From Pseudomonas sp. PA27(2017) (lineage in GTDB: Bacteria > Pseudomonadota > Gammaproteobacteria > Pseudomonadales > Pseudomonadaceae), in NCBI RefSeq assembly GCF_001945445.1, contig NZ_MSXW01000023.1, positions 62,001 through 126,000 of the forward strand: a stretch of 64,000 nt of DNA, read 5' to 3'. Shown in pieces: positions 18,198 to 28,791 of this stretch; within the stretch, counting starts at the first letter, position 1; each line of letters opens with the position of its first letter. The position numbers and the translations under genes are program-made. The notes under the pieces are model-generated. The model was not told where the DNA came from and ran no database searches. It saw nothing but the letters and a program-made list of their open reading frames with translations.

Positions 18198-18755
18198 TCA
18201 GGCCGGTCTGCGCACGTCACCAGTCACCAAATCTCGAATCACGCTCGGATTGCGCCGCCCGCCCAGGGCGCCACCCAGCACCGCATCCAGTTGCCTCGGG
18301 AAATACTGCTCGACCCGCAACCGCGAGCGCGCCGCCGGGCGGCCGGCGGGATTGGCCGAGGTCGATACCAGCGGCCCGGTCAGCGCACAGAGCTCACGCA
18401 CCCGCGGATGATCACTGACCCTCAGGGCCACGGTATCGTGCTGACCGGTGATCCACTGCGGCAGGCGATTCTGGTGCGGCACCAGCCAGGTATTCGGGCC
18501 GGGCCAGGTGCTGGCCAGCCGATCCTGCCAGGCCTCGGGCAGGTCTTCGAGCAGGAAGTCGAACTGGCGAATGGTATCGGCCACCAGAATCAGCCCCTTG
18601 TGCACGGGCCGCTCTTTCAGGGCCAGCAGCCGGTCCACGGCCATCTCGTCCCATGGGTCGCACCCCAGCCCCCAGACCGCCTCGGTCGGGTAGGCGATCA
18701 CACCACCGGCGCGCACCACGCGCGCTGCCTGCTGAACCTGCCAACTGGTGACCAT
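18198..18755 (-). CDS. tsaC: Threonylcarbamoyl-AMP synthase TsaC
   Basis: A YrdC-fold enzyme (185 aa) that makes threonylcarbamoyl-AMP from Thr, bicarbonate and ATP for t6A37 tRNA modification. GGAGG precedes the ATG at 18755. Motifs are [20 protein letters not shown] (substrate/ATP-binding), [20 protein letters not shown] with the conserved Lys, and the C-terminal [16 protein letters not shown]. The length is that of the short TsaC type without the Sua5 C-terminal domain. It lies just downstream of dprA on the same strand, as in other Pseudomonas. Confidence 0.95.
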   Translation of the reverse strand: MVTSWQVQQAARVVRAGGVIAYPTEAVWGLGCDPWDEMAVDRLLALKERPVHKGLILVADTIRQFDFLLEDLPEAWQDRLASTWPGPNTWLVPHQNRLPQWITGQHDTVALRVSDHPRVRELCALTGPLVSTSANPAGRPAARSRLRVEQYFPRQLDAVLGGALGGRRNPSVIRDLVTGDVRRPA

Positions 18756-18790
18756 GCATACCTCCGCCGAAAAACACTCGGCGCAGTGTA

Positions 18791-19891
18791 TTACGGCTTG
18801 CGGCCCACCCAAAGCCCGGCTTCGCAGGCGACCAGGCCGTCGAGCTCCAGCTCGGTCAGTGCCGCCAGCACCTCGGGCAGCGGCCAGCCTGCGGCATGGG
18901 CCAGGGCTTCGCTGCTATGGGGCGCGGCGTACAACAACGCCAGCAGAGGATGGGTGGCCGTTGGCGACGCGGCACTGGCCTGCTCGACCGCCGGCATCTG
19001 GTGCCAACCGCGCAGGGCTTCGAGAATATGCTCGATGCTTTCCACCAGCGTGGCGCCGTCGCGGATCAGCTGGTGGCAGCCCTTGGCACCGGGGTGGTGA
19101 ATGGAGCCGGGAATCGCGTACACCTCTCGGCCCTGCTCGGCGGCCAGGCGTGCGGTGATCAGCGAGCCGCTCGACGGGCTGGCTTCGACCACCAGAACGC
19201 CCAGCGACAGGCCCGAAATGATTCTGTTACGGCGAGGGAAATTGGCAGCCTGGGGCGGGCTGTCCAGCGGCAACTCCGACACCAGTGCCCCACCGCGCTC
19301 GACGATGTCGCGGGCCAGGCGCTTGTGGCGCGCCGGGTACAGGCACTGCAATCCGGTGCCGAGCACCGCCACGGTATGCCCTTCGGCATCCAGGGCGCCC
19401 TGGTGGGCTGCACCATCGATGCCCAACGCCAGCCCGCTGGTGACCACGAAACCACCACGCGCCAGGCTCCGCGCGAAACTGTGGGCGGTGTCCAGTCCTG
19501 GCCGCGAGGCCCGGCGGCTGCCGACCATGGCCAATTGCGGCCGCTCCAGGAGGCTCGCATCGCCGGCCACGAAAAGCAGTGGTGGCGCATCGGCAAGTTC
19601 CGCCAGCAGGGCCGGATAACCCGGCTCGTCCCACATCACCAGGTGCTGGCTGGGCGCCTGCAACCACTCGAGGGCCAGGCGTGCCCGCTCACGAATCTCG
19701 GGGCTGCGCCGCGCTTCGCTGCAGGCCAGCGGCAGGCCGAGCGAACGCCAGGCGCTGGCCGGGGCACTGAGGGCGGCCGACGCACTGTCGAAGGCGCTGA
19801 GCAATTTTTGGAAGCGCCTGGGCCCCAGTTCCGGTAGGCAATGCAGGCGCAGGCGGGCTTCGAGTTCGGCGGGGGAATGGCAGGTCGACAT
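18791..19891 (-). CDS. dprA: DNA-processing protein DprA
   Basis: A 366-aa protein that loads RecA on incoming single-stranded DNA during transformation. After an N-terminal SAM-like domain ([20 protein letters not shown]), the Rossmann-like DprA core has [56 protein letters not shown], and [39 protein letters not shown] closes the core. The C-terminal ~65 residues form a winged-helix (DML1-like) domain. The start is taken at the ATG at 19891, although the frame is open to 19942. Confidence 0.95.
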   Translation of the reverse strand: MSTCHSPAELEARLRLHCLPELGPRRFQKLLSAFDSASAALSAPASAWRSLGLPLACSEARRSPEIRERARLALEWLQAPSQHLVMWDEPGYPALLAELADAPPLLFVAGDASLLERPQLAMVGSRRASRPGLDTAHSFARSLARGGFVVTSGLALGIDGAAHQGALDAEGHTVAVLGTGLQCLYPARHKRLARDIVERGGALVSELPLDSPPQAANFPRRNRIISGLSLGVLVVEASPSSGSLITARLAAEQGREVYAIPGSIHHPGAKGCHQLIRDGATLVESIEHILEALRGWHQMPAVEQASAASPTATHPLLALLYAAPHSSEALAHAAGWPLPEVLAALTELELDGLVACEAGLWVGRKP

Positions 19892-19930
19892 GGCGGATCG
19901 ATCCGTGATCGAAAGCCCTATCGAATAGCA

Positions 19931-19954
19931 CAAGCCCCGCATCGGCGGGGCTTG
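19931..19954 (-). terminator. Hairpin after the LysM protein gene
   Basis: Perfect 10-bp stem CAAGCCCCGC/GCGGGGCTTG with a 4-base loop, starting 7 bases beyond the stop at 19961 on the minus strand. No strong T-run follows, so termination may be partial and allow read-through into dprA. Confidence 0.6.
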
Positions 19955-19960
19955 CAGGTG

Positions 19961-20995
19961 TTACGGGTTACGTACCTTGTCCATCACCGCCAGTTGCCTG
20001 GAGGCATTGAGGATCATGCCGTAGCTGAGCTTCTCGTAGGTGCGGAACACCATCAACAGGCCAGCGCGCTCGTCCGGGATCTTCACCGACTCACCGGTGA
20101 CCCGGTCGCGTACCGTTTCGCCAGTCTTGTAGACGGCCAGTACGTTGCCGATTTCCAGGCCGTCGCGGATGCCCTTGTTCAGGGTCACCACGTCGAACTG
20201 GCCGATCTGGCTCACACCGCGCGGCACGTCGAGGATCAGGCCCTTGATCTCGGTTTTCGGCTCGCTGGGCATGAAGGTCGAATTGATCGCGCGTTCCTCG
20301 GTGGGGAACAGGCGGTCGCCGTTGCGCACTTCCTGGGTGGTGCGGGTCAGGTTGAGGGTGCCTACGCCCTCTTCCTCGGCGACGATTTCGCCACCGCCGA
20401 TGTCATCGGCGTTGATACCCAGAAACTCCTTGGTTTCCGGGTCGGTGTAGGTCTTGCCCTGGCGGAAGATGCCGTACACCGGCGCGCTCGGGTCGAAGCT
20501 GCCGCGGGCATAGACGCGGTCGCCAGCGCCGCTGACCACGCGCTCGGCGTTGCCGGCGACGATGTATGGGGCGCCCTGGAACTGTTCCGGAGAGTCGACG
20601 ATACGGTTCTTGAGCAGGAAGCTGTTGATCGCCTCCAGCGGGATGGTCGGGATGGCTTCGGCCATCGGCGTGCTGCGTACCTTCGGCGACAGCTTGATGG
20701 TGCCGCGCGATTCACCGCGACCCAGCATCAGGCGAGGCTGACCATCGATGTAGACCAGGCTGAGCACGTCACCGGGGTAGATCAGGTGCGGGTTCTGCAC
20801 CTGCGGGTTGGCGTGCCAGATCTCCGGCCACTTCCAGGGCTGACGCAGAAACTTGCCAGAGATATCCCACAGGGTATCGCCCTTCACGACCGTATAGCGG
20901 TCGGGGTGGCCTTCCTTGAGCTGCACCTCGGCCATCCCGGTCTGCGCCAGGCTGCTCGCGCCGACCAGCAGCAGGGCGAGTAGTGATTTCCTCAT
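19961..20995 (-). CDS. LysM-domain exported protein (PA0020-type)
   Basis: A 344-aa protein with a signal peptide (RKSLLALLLVGASSLAQTG then MA-E). One LysM peptidoglycan-binding motif spans residues ~33-82: YTVVKGDTLWDISGKFLRQP through NPHLIYPGDVLSLVY. The remaining ~260 residues have the beta-rich pattern found in its Pseudomonas orthologues and hold no catalytic motif I recognise. It probably binds cell wall and may assist wall turnover or envelope assembly. It is the middle gene of a leftward run with dprA and tsaC, and diverges from def. Confidence 0.85.
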   Translation of the reverse strand: MRKSLLALLLVGASSLAQTGMAEVQLKEGHPDRYTVVKGDTLWDISGKFLRQPWKWPEIWHANPQVQNPHLIYPGDVLSLVYIDGQPRLMLGRGESRGTIKLSPKVRSTPMAEAIPTIPLEAINSFLLKNRIVDSPEQFQGAPYIVAGNAERVVSGAGDRVYARGSFDPSAPVYGIFRQGKTYTDPETKEFLGINADDIGGGEIVAEEEGVGTLNLTRTTQEVRNGDRLFPTEERAINSTFMPSEPKTEIKGLILDVPRGVSQIGQFDVVTLNKGIRDGLEIGNVLAVYKTGETVRDRVTGESVKIPDERAGLLMVFRTYEKLSYGMILNASRQLAVMDKVRNP

Positions 20996-21148
20996 GCGGT
21001 GAATCCCTTTATGATGTGCCTTCGCGTGAAGCGCCCTAGCGCTGCGACAGAGCCCAGTAAATCCGCGGCTTGACGCCGTTTTTTGAATGCTTGCGTCATC
21101 TTAGCAGCGGATTTTGAATTTATTCCACAAGTGCATCACAAACGCATT

Positions 21149-21655
21149 ATGGCGATTTTAAACATTCTCGAATTTCCCGATCCGCGCCTGCGCACCATCG
21201 CCAAGCCGGTGGATGTGGTCGACGACGCCCTGCGTCAGCTGATCGACGACATGTTCGAAACCATGTACGACGCCCCCGGGATCGGCCTCGCCGCCACCCA
21301 GGTGAATGTGCACAAGCGCGTGGTGGTGATGGATCTGTCCGAAGACAAGAGCGAGCCGCTGGTCTTCATCAACCCCACCTTCGAGTCGCTGACCGAGGAG
21401 ATGGACCAGTACCAGGAAGGCTGCCTGTCGGTGCCCGGTTTCTACGAAAACGTCGACCGCCCGCAGAAGGTGAAGATCAACGCCCTGGATCGCGACGGCA
21501 AGCCGTTCGAGATGATCGCCGAGGGCCTGCTCGCCGTGTGCATCCAGCACGAGTGCGATCACCTCAACGGCAAGCTGTTCGTCGACTACCTGTCCACGCT
21601 CAAGCGCGACCGCATCAAGAAGAAGCTGGAAAAGCAGCACCGCCAGCAGGCCTGA
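21149..21655 (+). CDS. def: Peptide deformylase Def
   Basis: Removes the formyl group from nascent N-terminal Met (168 aa). All three metal-site motifs are intact: GIGLAATQV (about 45), EGCLSVPG with the metal-binding Cys (about 89), and QHECDHLNG (HExxH, about 132). The frame is open from 21083, but homologues begin [15 protein letters not shown], so the ATG at 21149 is used. It is followed by a terminator hairpin and fmt, its functional partner. Confidence 0.97.
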   Translation: MAILNILEFPDPRLRTIAKPVDVVDDALRQLIDDMFETMYDAPGIGLAATQVNVHKRVVVMDLSEDKSEPLVFINPTFESLTEEMDQYQEGCLSVPGFYENVDRPQKVKINALDRDGKPFEMIAEGLLAVCIQHECDHLNGKLFVDYLSTLKRDRIKKKLEKQHRQQA

Positions 21656-21668
21656 TCGGGCCTCCAAC

Positions 21669-21699
21669 AAAGGCTTGCCGCGGCAAGCCTTTTGTTTTT
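21669..21699 (+). terminator. Intrinsic terminator between def and fmt
   Basis: A perfect palindrome, AAAGGCTTGCCG then CGGCAAGCCTTT (21669-21692), with TTTGTTTTT running through it to 21699. It starts 14 bases after the def stop. fmt may therefore rely partly on read-through or on its own promoter. Confidence 0.8.
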
Positions 21700-21725
21700 C
21701 CAGCACCCAGTCAAAGCGAGACCCC

Positions 21726-22667
21726 ATGACCGAAGCTCTGCGTATCGTATTCGCCGGCACCCCGGAATTCGCCGCCGCCCACCTCAAGGCGCTGCTCGGC
21801 ACCGACCACCAGATCGTCGCCGTGTACACCCAGCCGGATCGCCCGGCCGGCCGTGGCCAGAAGCTGATGCCCAGCCCGGTCAAACAGCTCGCTGTGGAAA
21901 ACTGCATTCCCGTATTGCAGCCGCCAAGCCTCAAGGATGCCGCCGCCCAGGCCGAACTGGCGGCGCTGCAGCCGGACCTGCTGGTGGTGGTCGCCTACGG
22001 CCTGATCCTGCCCCAGGCGGTGCTGGATATCCCGCGCTTCGGCTGCATCAACAGCCATGCCTCGCTGCTGCCGCGCTGGCGCGGTGCGGCGCCGATCCAG
22101 CGCGCCGTGCAGGCAGGCGATGCCGAAAGCGGCGTGACCGTGATGCAGATGGAAGCCGGCCTCGACACCGGGCCGATGCTGCTCAAGGTACGCACCCCGA
22201 TCACAGCCGAAGACACCGGTGGCAGCCTGCACGACCGCCTGGCCGAGCTCGGCCCGCCGGCGGTAATCGAGGCCATCGCGGGTCTCGCCAGCGGCACCCT
22301 GATGGGCGAAGCGCAGGACGACGCCCAGGCCAACTACGCCCACAAACTGAACAAGGATGAAGCGCGCATCGACTGGAGCCGCCCGGCCATTGATCTGGAG
22401 CGACTGATCCGCGCCTTCAACCCCTGGCCGATCTGCCACAGCACGCTCAACGAGGCGCCGCTCAAGGTGCTGGCCGCTCGTATCGGCGAAGGCCAGGGCC
22501 AGCCCGGGGAAATTCTCGCCGCCAGCAAGGACGGCCTGACCGTCGCCTGCGGCAGCGGCGCCCTGCTGCTCACCCGCCTGCAATTGCCCGGCGGCAAGGC
22601 GCTGAACTTCAGCGATCTGTACAACAGCCGCCGCGAGCAGTTCGCCGTCGGCACGGTGCTGGCATGA
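21726..22667 (+). CDS. fmt: Methionyl-tRNA formyltransferase Fmt
   Basis: Transfers formyl from 10-formyl-THF to initiator Met-tRNA (313 aa). The N-terminal domain opens [19 protein letters not shown]. The catalytic block is [20 protein letters not shown] (Asn and His of the SLLP region), with Asp in GLDTGPML. The C-terminal OB-like tRNA-binding part has [13 protein letters not shown]. Overlaps rsmB by 4 bases (ATGA). Confidence 0.97.
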   Translation: MTEALRIVFAGTPEFAAAHLKALLGTDHQIVAVYTQPDRPAGRGQKLMPSPVKQLAVENCIPVLQPPSLKDAAAQAELAALQPDLLVVVAYGLILPQAVLDIPRFGCINSHASLLPRWRGAAPIQRAVQAGDAESGVTVMQMEAGLDTGPMLLKVRTPITAEDTGGSLHDRLAELGPPAVIEAIAGLASGTLMGEAQDDAQANYAHKLNKDEARIDWSRPAIDLERLIRAFNPWPICHSTLNEAPLKVLAARIGEGQGQPGEILAASKDGLTVACGSGALLLTRLQLPGGKALNFSDLYNSRREQFAVGTVLA

Positions 22668-23980
22668 ACCCCAGGCTGGCAGCGGCCCGCGCCCTGGCCG
22701 CGGTGCTCGACGGCAAGGCGTCGCTGGGCACCAGCCTGCCGCCGCTGCTCGACAAGGTCGAAGCCCGCGACCGCGGCCTCGCCCAGGATCTGGCCTTTGG
22801 CGCCGCACGCTGGCAGCCACGCCTCGAACTGATCGCCGGCAAGCTGCTGCGCAAGCCCTTCAAGGAAGGTGATCGCGACCTCGAAGCCCTGCTGCTGGTC
22901 GGCCTCTACCAGCTGTTCTACACGCGCATACCCGCCCACGCGGCAATCGGCGAGACGGTCGGCTGCGTCGACAAGCTGAAGAAGACCTCGGCCAAGGGCC
23001 TGCTCAACGCCGTGCTGCGCAACGCCCAGCGCGAGGGCGACAGCCTGATCCAGGAGCTGGATCGCGACCCGGTGCTGCACACCGCCCATCCGCGTTGGCT
23101 GCAGAAGCAGCTCAAGGCCTTCTGGCCCGAGCATTGGCAGGCTGTATGCGCCGCCAACAACGCCCACCCGCCATTGATCCTGCGGGTCAACCGCCGCCAC
23201 GGCAGTCGCGATGACTACCTGGCACGACTGCGCCAGGTCGGTTTCGAAGCCGAGCCCTGCACCTTCAGCCGCGACGGCATCCGCCTCTTGCAAGCCTGCG
23301 ACGTCACCCTGCTGCCCGGCTTCGCCGAGGGCCACGTGAGCGTGCAGGACGAAGCCGCGCAACTGGCCGCCGACCTGCTGCAACTGGCGCCCGGCCAGCG
23401 CGTGCTGGATGCCTGCGCAGCGCCCGGTGGCAAGACCTGCCATTTGCTGGAAGCCGAGCCGGCGCTGAGCGAGGTAGTCGCCGTGGACCTGGAAGCCAAG
23501 CGCCTGGCGCGGGTACGCGAGAACCTCGATCGTCTCGGGCTCGAGGCCACCCTGATCGCCGCCGATGGCCGCGACACGGCCGCCTGGTGGGACGGCAAGC
23601 CGTTCCAGCGCATCCTGCTCGACGCGCCCTGCTCGGCCACCGGCGTGATCCGCCGCCACCCGGACATCAAGCTGACCCGCAAGGCCGATGACATTCCGGC
23701 GCTGGCCACGCTGCAGGGCGAACTGCTCGACGCCATGTGGCCGACCCTGGAGGTCGGCGGCATCCTGCTGTACGCCACCTGCTCGACGCTGCCGACGGAA
23801 AACACCGAGGTCATCGAGGCCTTTCTCGCTCGCACGCCCGGCGCCCGCGAGCTGGACATCGCCGGCCCGTTCGGCCTCAAGCAGCCCCATGGCCGGCAAC
23901 TGCTCGCCCAGCAGGACGGCCATGATGGTTTCTACTATGCCAAGCTGATCAAGATCGCAGCCGCTGGAGCAACCCGATGA
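22664..23980 (+). CDS. rsmB: 16S rRNA m5C967 methyltransferase RsmB
   Basis: A 438-aa enzyme with an N-terminal NusB-like RNA-binding domain (to ~150: [39 protein letters not shown]). A Rossmann SAM methyltransferase follows: [36 protein letters not shown] with the PCS cysteine, and [16 protein letters not shown] with the catalytic Cys. It is coupled to fmt upstream and trkA downstream by 4-base overlaps. Confidence 0.97.
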   Translation: MNPRLAAARALAAVLDGKASLGTSLPPLLDKVEARDRGLAQDLAFGAARWQPRLELIAGKLLRKPFKEGDRDLEALLLVGLYQLFYTRIPAHAAIGETVGCVDKLKKTSAKGLLNAVLRNAQREGDSLIQELDRDPVLHTAHPRWLQKQLKAFWPEHWQAVCAANNAHPPLILRVNRRHGSRDDYLARLRQVGFEAEPCTFSRDGIRLLQACDVTLLPGFAEGHVSVQDEAAQLAADLLQLAPGQRVLDACAAPGGKTCHLLEAEPALSEVVAVDLEAKRLARVRENLDRLGLEATLIAADGRDTAAWWDGKPFQRILLDAPCSATGVIRRHPDIKLTRKADDIPALATLQGELLDAMWPTLEVGGILLYATCSTLPTENTEVIEAFLARTPGARELDIAGPFGLKQPHGRQLLAQQDGHDGFYYAKLIKIAAAGATR

Positions 23981-25350
23981 AGATCATCATCCTCGGCGCC
24001 GGCCAGGTCGGCGGCACCCTGGCCGAGCACCTGGCCAGCGAGGCCAACGACATCACCGTGGTGGACACCGACGGTGATCGCCTGCGCGCCCTCGGGGATC
24101 GCCTCGACATCCGCACCGTGCAGGGCAAGGGTTCATTCCCGACCGTGCTGCGCCAGGCCGGCGCCGACGATGCCGACATGCTGGTGGCGGTGACCAACAG
24201 CGACGAAGTCAACATGATCGCCTGCCAGGTCGCCTACACCCTGTTCCATACGCCGACGCGCATCGCCCGGGTGCGCGAAGCGGCCTACCTGACCCGCGAG
24301 GCGCTGTTCGACAACGAAGCCATTCCGGTCGACGTGCTGATCAGCCCCGAGCAGGTGGTGACCAATTACATCAAGCGCCTGATCGAATACCCCGGCGCCC
24401 TGCAGGTGATCGACTTCGCCGAGGGCAAGGCCCAGCTGGTCGGCGTCAAGGCGTACTACGGCGGCCCGCTGGTCGGCCAGCAGCTCAAGCAGATCCGCCA
24501 GCACATGCCCAAGGTCGACACCCGGGTGGCGGCGATCTTCCGCCGTGACCGGGCGATCATGCCCCAGGGCGATACGGTGATCGAAGCCGATGACGAAGTG
24601 TTCTTCATCGCCGCCAAGGCGGACATCCGCGCGGTGATGAGCGAAATGCGCCGCGTCGAGAACGAATACAAGCGAGTGGTGATCGCCGGCGGCGGGCATA
24701 TCGGCGAGCGCCTGGCCGAAGCCATCGAGAGCCGCTACCAGGTGAAGATCATCGAGATGAACCCGGCGCGCTGCCGCTACCTCTCCGAGAACCTGGAAAG
24801 CACCATCGTGCTGCAGGGCAGCTCATCGGACCGCGACCTGCTGGTGGAAGAGAACATCAAGGACGCCGACATATTCCTGGCCCTGACCAACGACGACGAA
24901 GCCAACATCATGTCGTCGCTGCTGGCCAAGCGCCTGGGCGCGCGCAAGGTGATGACGCTGATCAACAACCCGGCCTACGTCGACCTGATCCAGGGCGGCG
25001 AGATCGACATCGCCATCAGCCCGCAGCTGGCCACCATCGGCAGCCTGCTGACCCACGTGCGCCGCGGCGACATCGAGAGCGTGCACTCGCTGCGCCGGGG
25101 CGCCGCCGAAGCCATCGAGGCCATCGCCCACGGCGACGCGCGCTCGAGCAAGGTGGTCGGCAAGGCGATCAAGGACATCTCGCTGCCGCCGGGCACCACC
25201 ATCGGCGCGATCATCCGCGACGAAGAAGTGCTGATCGCCCACGACGTGACGGTGATCGAATCCGGCGACCACGTGATCCTGTTCCTGATGGACAAGAAGC
25301 ACATCCGCGACGTGGAGCGGCTGTTCCAGGTCGGCCTGACCTTCTTCTAG
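23977..25350 (+). CDS. trkA: Trk potassium uptake regulatory protein TrkA
   Basis: A cytoplasmic gating subunit of the TrkH/TrkG K+ channel (457 aa). Two RCK units are present: [20 protein letters not shown] at residue 1 and [20 protein letters not shown] at about 233, each a GxGxxG NAD site ending in an acidic residue, and each followed by a TrkA_C domain ([20 protein letters not shown] in the second). It is the last gene of the def-fmt-rsmB-trkA run before the small TPR gene. Confidence 0.97.
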   Translation: MKIIILGAGQVGGTLAEHLASEANDITVVDTDGDRLRALGDRLDIRTVQGKGSFPTVLRQAGADDADMLVAVTNSDEVNMIACQVAYTLFHTPTRIARVREAAYLTREALFDNEAIPVDVLISPEQVVTNYIKRLIEYPGALQVIDFAEGKAQLVGVKAYYGGPLVGQQLKQIRQHMPKVDTRVAAIFRRDRAIMPQGDTVIEADDEVFFIAAKADIRAVMSEMRRVENEYKRVVIAGGGHIGERLAEAIESRYQVKIIEMNPARCRYLSENLESTIVLQGSSSDRDLLVEENIKDADIFLALTNDDEANIMSSLLAKRLGARKVMTLINNPAYVDLIQGGEIDIAISPQLATIGSLLTHVRRGDIESVHSLRRGAAEAIEAIAHGDARSSKVVGKAIKDISLPPGTTIGAIIRDEEVLIAHDVTVIESGDHVILFLMDKKHIRDVERLFQVGLTFF

Positions 25351-25361
25351 GGGAGCCTTTC

Positions 25362-25679
25362 ATGACTACCGACGCACTGGAAAAAATGCTGGCCAAGGGT
25401 GTGGATAACTCACTGCTGCGCTTCGGCCTGGGCAAGGGTTACCTGGATGCCGGCAATGCCAGCAAGGCTGCCGAACACCTGCAACGCTGCGTCGAGCACG
25501 ACCCGCAGTATTCGGCGGCGTGGAAGCTGCTCGGCAAGGCCCAGCAATCTGCCGGCAACCCGGACGCTGCCCGCAACGCCTGGCAAAAAGGCTTGCAGGC
25601 GGCGCAGGCCAAGGGCGACAAGCAGGCGGAAAAGGAAATGACGGTGTTTCTGCGCAAGCTGGATAAAGCCGCTCAGTAA
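25362..25679 (+). CDS. Small tetratricopeptide-repeat protein
   Basis: A 105-aa soluble protein with about two TPR units. LLRFGLGKGYLDAGNASKAA then EHLQRCVEHDPQYSAAW forms one; KLLGKAQQSAGNPDAARNAW then QKGLQAA forms the next. A basic helix (KGDKQAEKEMTVFLRKLDKA) caps the C-terminus. GGGGAG precedes the ATG. It follows trkA by 11 bases and is probably co-transcribed, as the equivalent gene (PA0015 type) is in P. aeruginosa. Function unknown; likely a protein-protein adaptor. Confidence 0.8.
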   Translation: MTTDALEKMLAKGVDNSLLRFGLGKGYLDAGNASKAAEHLQRCVEHDPQYSAAWKLLGKAQQSAGNPDAARNAWQKGLQAAQAKGDKQAEKEMTVFLRKLDKAAQ

Positions 25680-25701
25680 GCCGTAGTCCAGATCAGCAAA
25701 G

Positions 25702-26601
25702 CTACTTGAGCGCCTGCACCTCGCGGGTCAGCAGATCGATGAAGGCCTGGGCCAGGGGCGAGCGTTCCTGGCGGCGTTTGATCAGCCACACCGCGGTGGT
25801 GGCGTCGGTATCGGTCAGGGTGCGAAACACCACGCCATCGATACGAATGCGCCGAAACGACGCCGGCAGCACCGAAACCCCAAGCCCCGCGGCCACCAGG
25901 CCGATGATGGTCAATGCCTCGTGGGCCTCCTGGGTGATGCGCGGGGTGAAGCCGGCCTGGCGGGCCAGGCTGAACAGCTGGGCATACAGGCCGGTGCCGT
26001 AGCTGCGCGGAAAGAACACGAACGGCTGGTCGGCCAGTTCGGCCAGCGCCAGCCCACCGTTCTGTTCGCCCGCCAGCGGATGCCCGGCATGCAATAGCGC
26101 CACCAGCGGCTCGCGGAGCAACTCCACGGCATCCAGTTCGCCCGGCAGCTCCAGCGGGCGGATCATGCCGATCTGCAGCTTCTTTTCCATCAGTGCCTGG
26201 CAAACCTGGCTGCTGGTCATTTCCTGCAAGTCCAGGTGCACCGCCGGAAACGCCTGGCGAAAGGCGAATACCGCACGCGGAATGATCGACACGAAGGGCG
26301 CCGAGGCGGTGAAGCCGATCTGCAGTTCGCCAATTTCACCCTGTTCGGCGCGGCGCACCACGTCCACCGACTTGCTGACCTGAGCCAGGGTCTGCCGCGT
26401 CTCCTCGAGAAACAGCCGCCCGGCATCGGTGAGTGCTACGTGGCGGTTGCTGCGCTCGAACAGACGCACCCCGAGTTCCTGCTCCAACGCCTGGATCTGC
26501 TGGCTCAGCGGCGGTTGGGAAATGCCCAGCAGGTCGGCAGCGCGGCCAAAATGCAACTCCTCGGCAACCGCCACGAAGTAGCGCAGATGACGCAGTTCCA
26601 T
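25702..26601 (-). CDS. LysR-family transcriptional regulator, divergent from the MFS transporter
   Basis: A 299-aa regulator. The winged helix-turn-helix is MELRHLRYFVAVAEELHFGR then AADLLGISQPPLSQQIQALE, followed by a dimer helix and a periplasmic-binding-protein-like effector domain (LQIGFTASAPFVSIIPRAV). GGAG lies five bases before the ATG at 26601. It faces a YnfM-type exporter gene across 173 bases. That spacer contains CCAATA (26609) and its complement TATTGG (26648-26653) around the palindrome ATCGAT, a plausible LysR operator. It most likely controls the exporter in response to a small molecule. The inducer is unknown. Confidence 0.88.
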   Translation of the reverse strand: MELRHLRYFVAVAEELHFGRAADLLGISQPPLSQQIQALEQELGVRLFERSNRHVALTDAGRLFLEETRQTLAQVSKSVDVVRRAEQGEIGELQIGFTASAPFVSIIPRAVFAFRQAFPAVHLDLQEMTSSQVCQALMEKKLQIGMIRPLELPGELDAVELLREPLVALLHAGHPLAGEQNGGLALAELADQPFVFFPRSYGTGLYAQLFSLARQAGFTPRITQEAHEALTIIGLVAAGLGVSVLPASFRRIRIDGVVFRTLTDTDATTAVWLIKRRQERSPLAQAFIDLLTREVQALK

Positions 26602-26774
26602 GTTTGCTCCAATAGGTCGAGAAACATATCGATCGTGTCGAATATTATATTGGAAAGAAATTGCTCGCCTATTTATCCTTGTGACCATTCCCAATAACAA
26701 CAACCACCCATGCCGGCATTCGTCAGCGCATGCGGCGGCGCTTCGCCTGGGAATCGAGTGTTAAAGAGGTCGTA

Positions 26775-28064
26775 ATGAGTCAGCCCGTTCCACACGCACC
26801 GGAAGAGTGCGTCAGCCCCGTTAATGAGGAACCTGCCTCCCGCAGCGCTCCGCTGGAGCCCATTTATATCCAGAAGGGCACCCGCGCCTTTCTGCGCACC
26901 ATTCTCGCCATGTGCAGCGGCGGCTTCGCCACCTTCGCGCTGCTCTATTGCGTACAGCCAATGATGCCGATGCTGGCGCAGCAGTTCGATCTGAGCGCCG
27001 CACAAAGCAGCCTGATCCTCTCCGTTTCCACCATCACCCTGGCCCTCGGCCTGTTGATAACCGGGCCGCTGTCCGATGCACTGGGCCGCAAACCGGTGAT
27101 GGTCGTGTCGCTGCTCGCCGCCGCTCTGTTCACCGTGGGCAGTGCGCTGATGCCGACCTGGGAAGGCGTGCTGGTGATGCGCGCGCTGGTCGGCCTGGCA
27201 CTCAGCGGTTTGGCCGCCGTGGCCATGAGCTACCTGAGCGAGGAAATCGATCCGCTGCACCTGGGCCTGGCCATGGGCGTTTACATCGGTGGCAACGCCA
27301 TCGGTGGCATGAGCGGGCGCCTGCTCAGTGGCGTACTGGTTGACTTCATGTCCTGGCACGCGGTGCTCGGCACCCTGGGTGGCCTGGGCCTGCTGGCCGG
27401 CGCCGCGTTCTGGCGCCTGCTGCCCGAGTCACGCAACTTCCGCCCCCGCTCGTTGCGCCCGCGCAGCCTGCTGCAGGGCTACACCCTGCAATTCCGCGAT
27501 GCCGGCCTGCCGTGGCTGTTCCTCCAGGGCTTCCTGCTGATGGGCGCCTTCGTGACCCTGTTCAACTACATCGGTTACCGGCTGATCGAGGCGCCGTTCA
27601 AGCTCGACCAGACCAGTATCGGCCTGCTGTCGATCGTCTACCTGTCGGGTATCTACAGCTCCGCGCAAGTCGGCGCCCTGGCCGACAAGCTGGGCCGTCG
27701 CAAGGTGCTATGGGCGGTGATCGGCCTGATGCTGGGCGGCCTGGTGCTGACCCTGTTCGACGTGCTGCCGGTGATTCTGGTCGGCATGCTGCTGTTCACC
27801 TTCGGCTTCTTCGGCGCCCACTCGGTGTCGAGCAGCTGGATCGGTCGCCGCGCTACCCAGGCCAAGGGCCAGGCATCGTCGCTGTACCTGTTCTGCTACT
27901 ACCTGGGCTCCAGCGTCGCCGGCACCCTGGGCGGCGTGTTCTGGCAGGCTGGCGGCTGGGACGGCCTGGGCCTGTTCATCGGCTCGCTGCTGCTGATTTC
28001 CCTGGCCGTGGCGCTGCACCTGTCGCGCCTGCAGGCGTTGCCCATAGCAGTGGCGGCGCGCTAG
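26775..28064 (+). CDS. MFS transporter, YnfM type
   Basis: A 429-aa major facilitator with 12 predicted helices and a ~40-residue cytoplasmic N-tail. The start is the ATG at 26775 behind AAAGAGG. The loop 2-3 signature reads GPLSDALGRKPVMVVSL, its equivalent in the second half is GALADKLGRRKVLWAVIG, and motif C-like glycines occur in MGVYIGGNAIGGMSGR. The sequence resembles E. coli YnfM and arabinose/drug efflux carriers of the DHA1 group. The substrate is unknown. A divergent LysR gene and a downstream terminator make this a self-contained two-gene unit inserted between the trkA block and yhhQ. Confidence 0.85.
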   Translation: MSQPVPHAPEECVSPVNEEPASRSAPLEPIYIQKGTRAFLRTILAMCSGGFATFALLYCVQPMMPMLAQQFDLSAAQSSLILSVSTITLALGLLITGPLSDALGRKPVMVVSLLAAALFTVGSALMPTWEGVLVMRALVGLALSGLAAVAMSYLSEEIDPLHLGLAMGVYIGGNAIGGMSGRLLSGVLVDFMSWHAVLGTLGGLGLLAGAAFWRLLPESRNFRPRSLRPRSLLQGYTLQFRDAGLPWLFLQGFLLMGAFVTLFNYIGYRLIEAPFKLDQTSIGLLSIVYLSGIYSSAQVGALADKLGRRKVLWAVIGLMLGGLVLTLFDVLPVILVGMLLFTFGFFGAHSVSSSWIGRRATQAKGQASSLYLFCYYLGSSVAGTLGGVFWQAGGWDGLGLFIGSLLLISLAVALHLSRLQALPIAVAAR

Positions 28065-28084
28065 GCCAGCCGATCGCACCATGA

Positions 28085-28120
28085 AAAACGCCGGATGCCC
28101 GAGAGGGGATCCGGCGTTTT
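28085..28120. terminator. Bidirectional intrinsic terminator between MFS gene and yhhQ
   Basis: A perfect 12-bp stem, AAAACGCCGGAT/ATCCGGCGTTTT (28085-28096, 28109-28120). It ends in T on one strand and begins in A on the other, so it can stop both convergent transcripts. Confidence 0.85.
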
Positions 28121-28134
28121 CGTTCGGGCCTGCT

Positions 28135-28785
28135 TCAGTTGAGTACGGTGCGCTGCGGTACTCGCCGCACGATGGCGCTAAGCAGCATGCCGTACAGCGG
28201 CACGAACAGCGCCAGGCTGACCGCCAGCTTGATCACGTAGTCGACCACGGCGATCTCCACCCAGTTGGCGGCCATGAACGGGTCACTGCTCTGCCAGAAG
28301 GCGATGGAGAAGAACGCCAGGGTGTCCATGGCCTGGCCAAAGACGCTCGACGCAGCCGGGGCGACCCACCACTGCTTGAGCTGGCGCAGGCGGTCGAACA
28401 CCTGGATGTCGAGCAGTTGGCCAAGCACGTAGGCGAGAAAGCTGGCCAGGGCGATACGGAACACGAACAGGTTGAATTCGCCCAGCGCCGCCAGGCCGCC
28501 GAAGGCGCCTTCGTGAAACAGCACCGAGACGATGTAGGACGCGATCAACGCCGGCACCATCACCCGAGCGATGACCACGCGTGCGGCGTGCTTGCCGATC
28601 AGGCGAACGGTGAGGTCGGTAGCCAGGAAGATGAACGGGAAGCTGAACGCGCCCCAGGTGGTGTGCCAGCCGAACAGGGTGATCGGCAGCTGCACCAGGT
28701 AGTTGCTGGCGATGATGATGAGGATGTGAAACGCGATCAGCGCAGCCAATACAGGGCGGCTGACCGAGGCGGGAAGCAGGGTCAT
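28135..28785 (-). CDS. yhhQ: Queuosine precursor transporter YhhQ
   Basis: A 216-aa inner-membrane protein of the YhhQ/COG1738 family that takes up preQ0 and preQ1. Six or so hydrophobic segments are visible. Family blocks are IIIASNYLVQLPITLFGWH, FIFLATDLTVRLIGKHAARV, ALASFLAYVLGQLLDIQVF and SSVFGQAMDTLAFFSIAFW. AAGGA lies six bases before the ATG at 28785. That ribosome site is part of a preQ1-I-type riboswitch, which independently supports the substrate. Confidence 0.93.
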   Translation of the reverse strand: MTLLPASVSRPVLAALIAFHILIIIASNYLVQLPITLFGWHTTWGAFSFPFIFLATDLTVRLIGKHAARVVIARVMVPALIASYIVSVLFHEGAFGGLAALGEFNLFVFRIALASFLAYVLGQLLDIQVFDRLRQLKQWWVAPAASSVFGQAMDTLAFFSIAFWQSSDPFMAANWVEIAVVDYVIKLAVSLALFVPLYGMLLSAIVRRVPQRTVLN

Positions 28786-28791
28786 GGGATG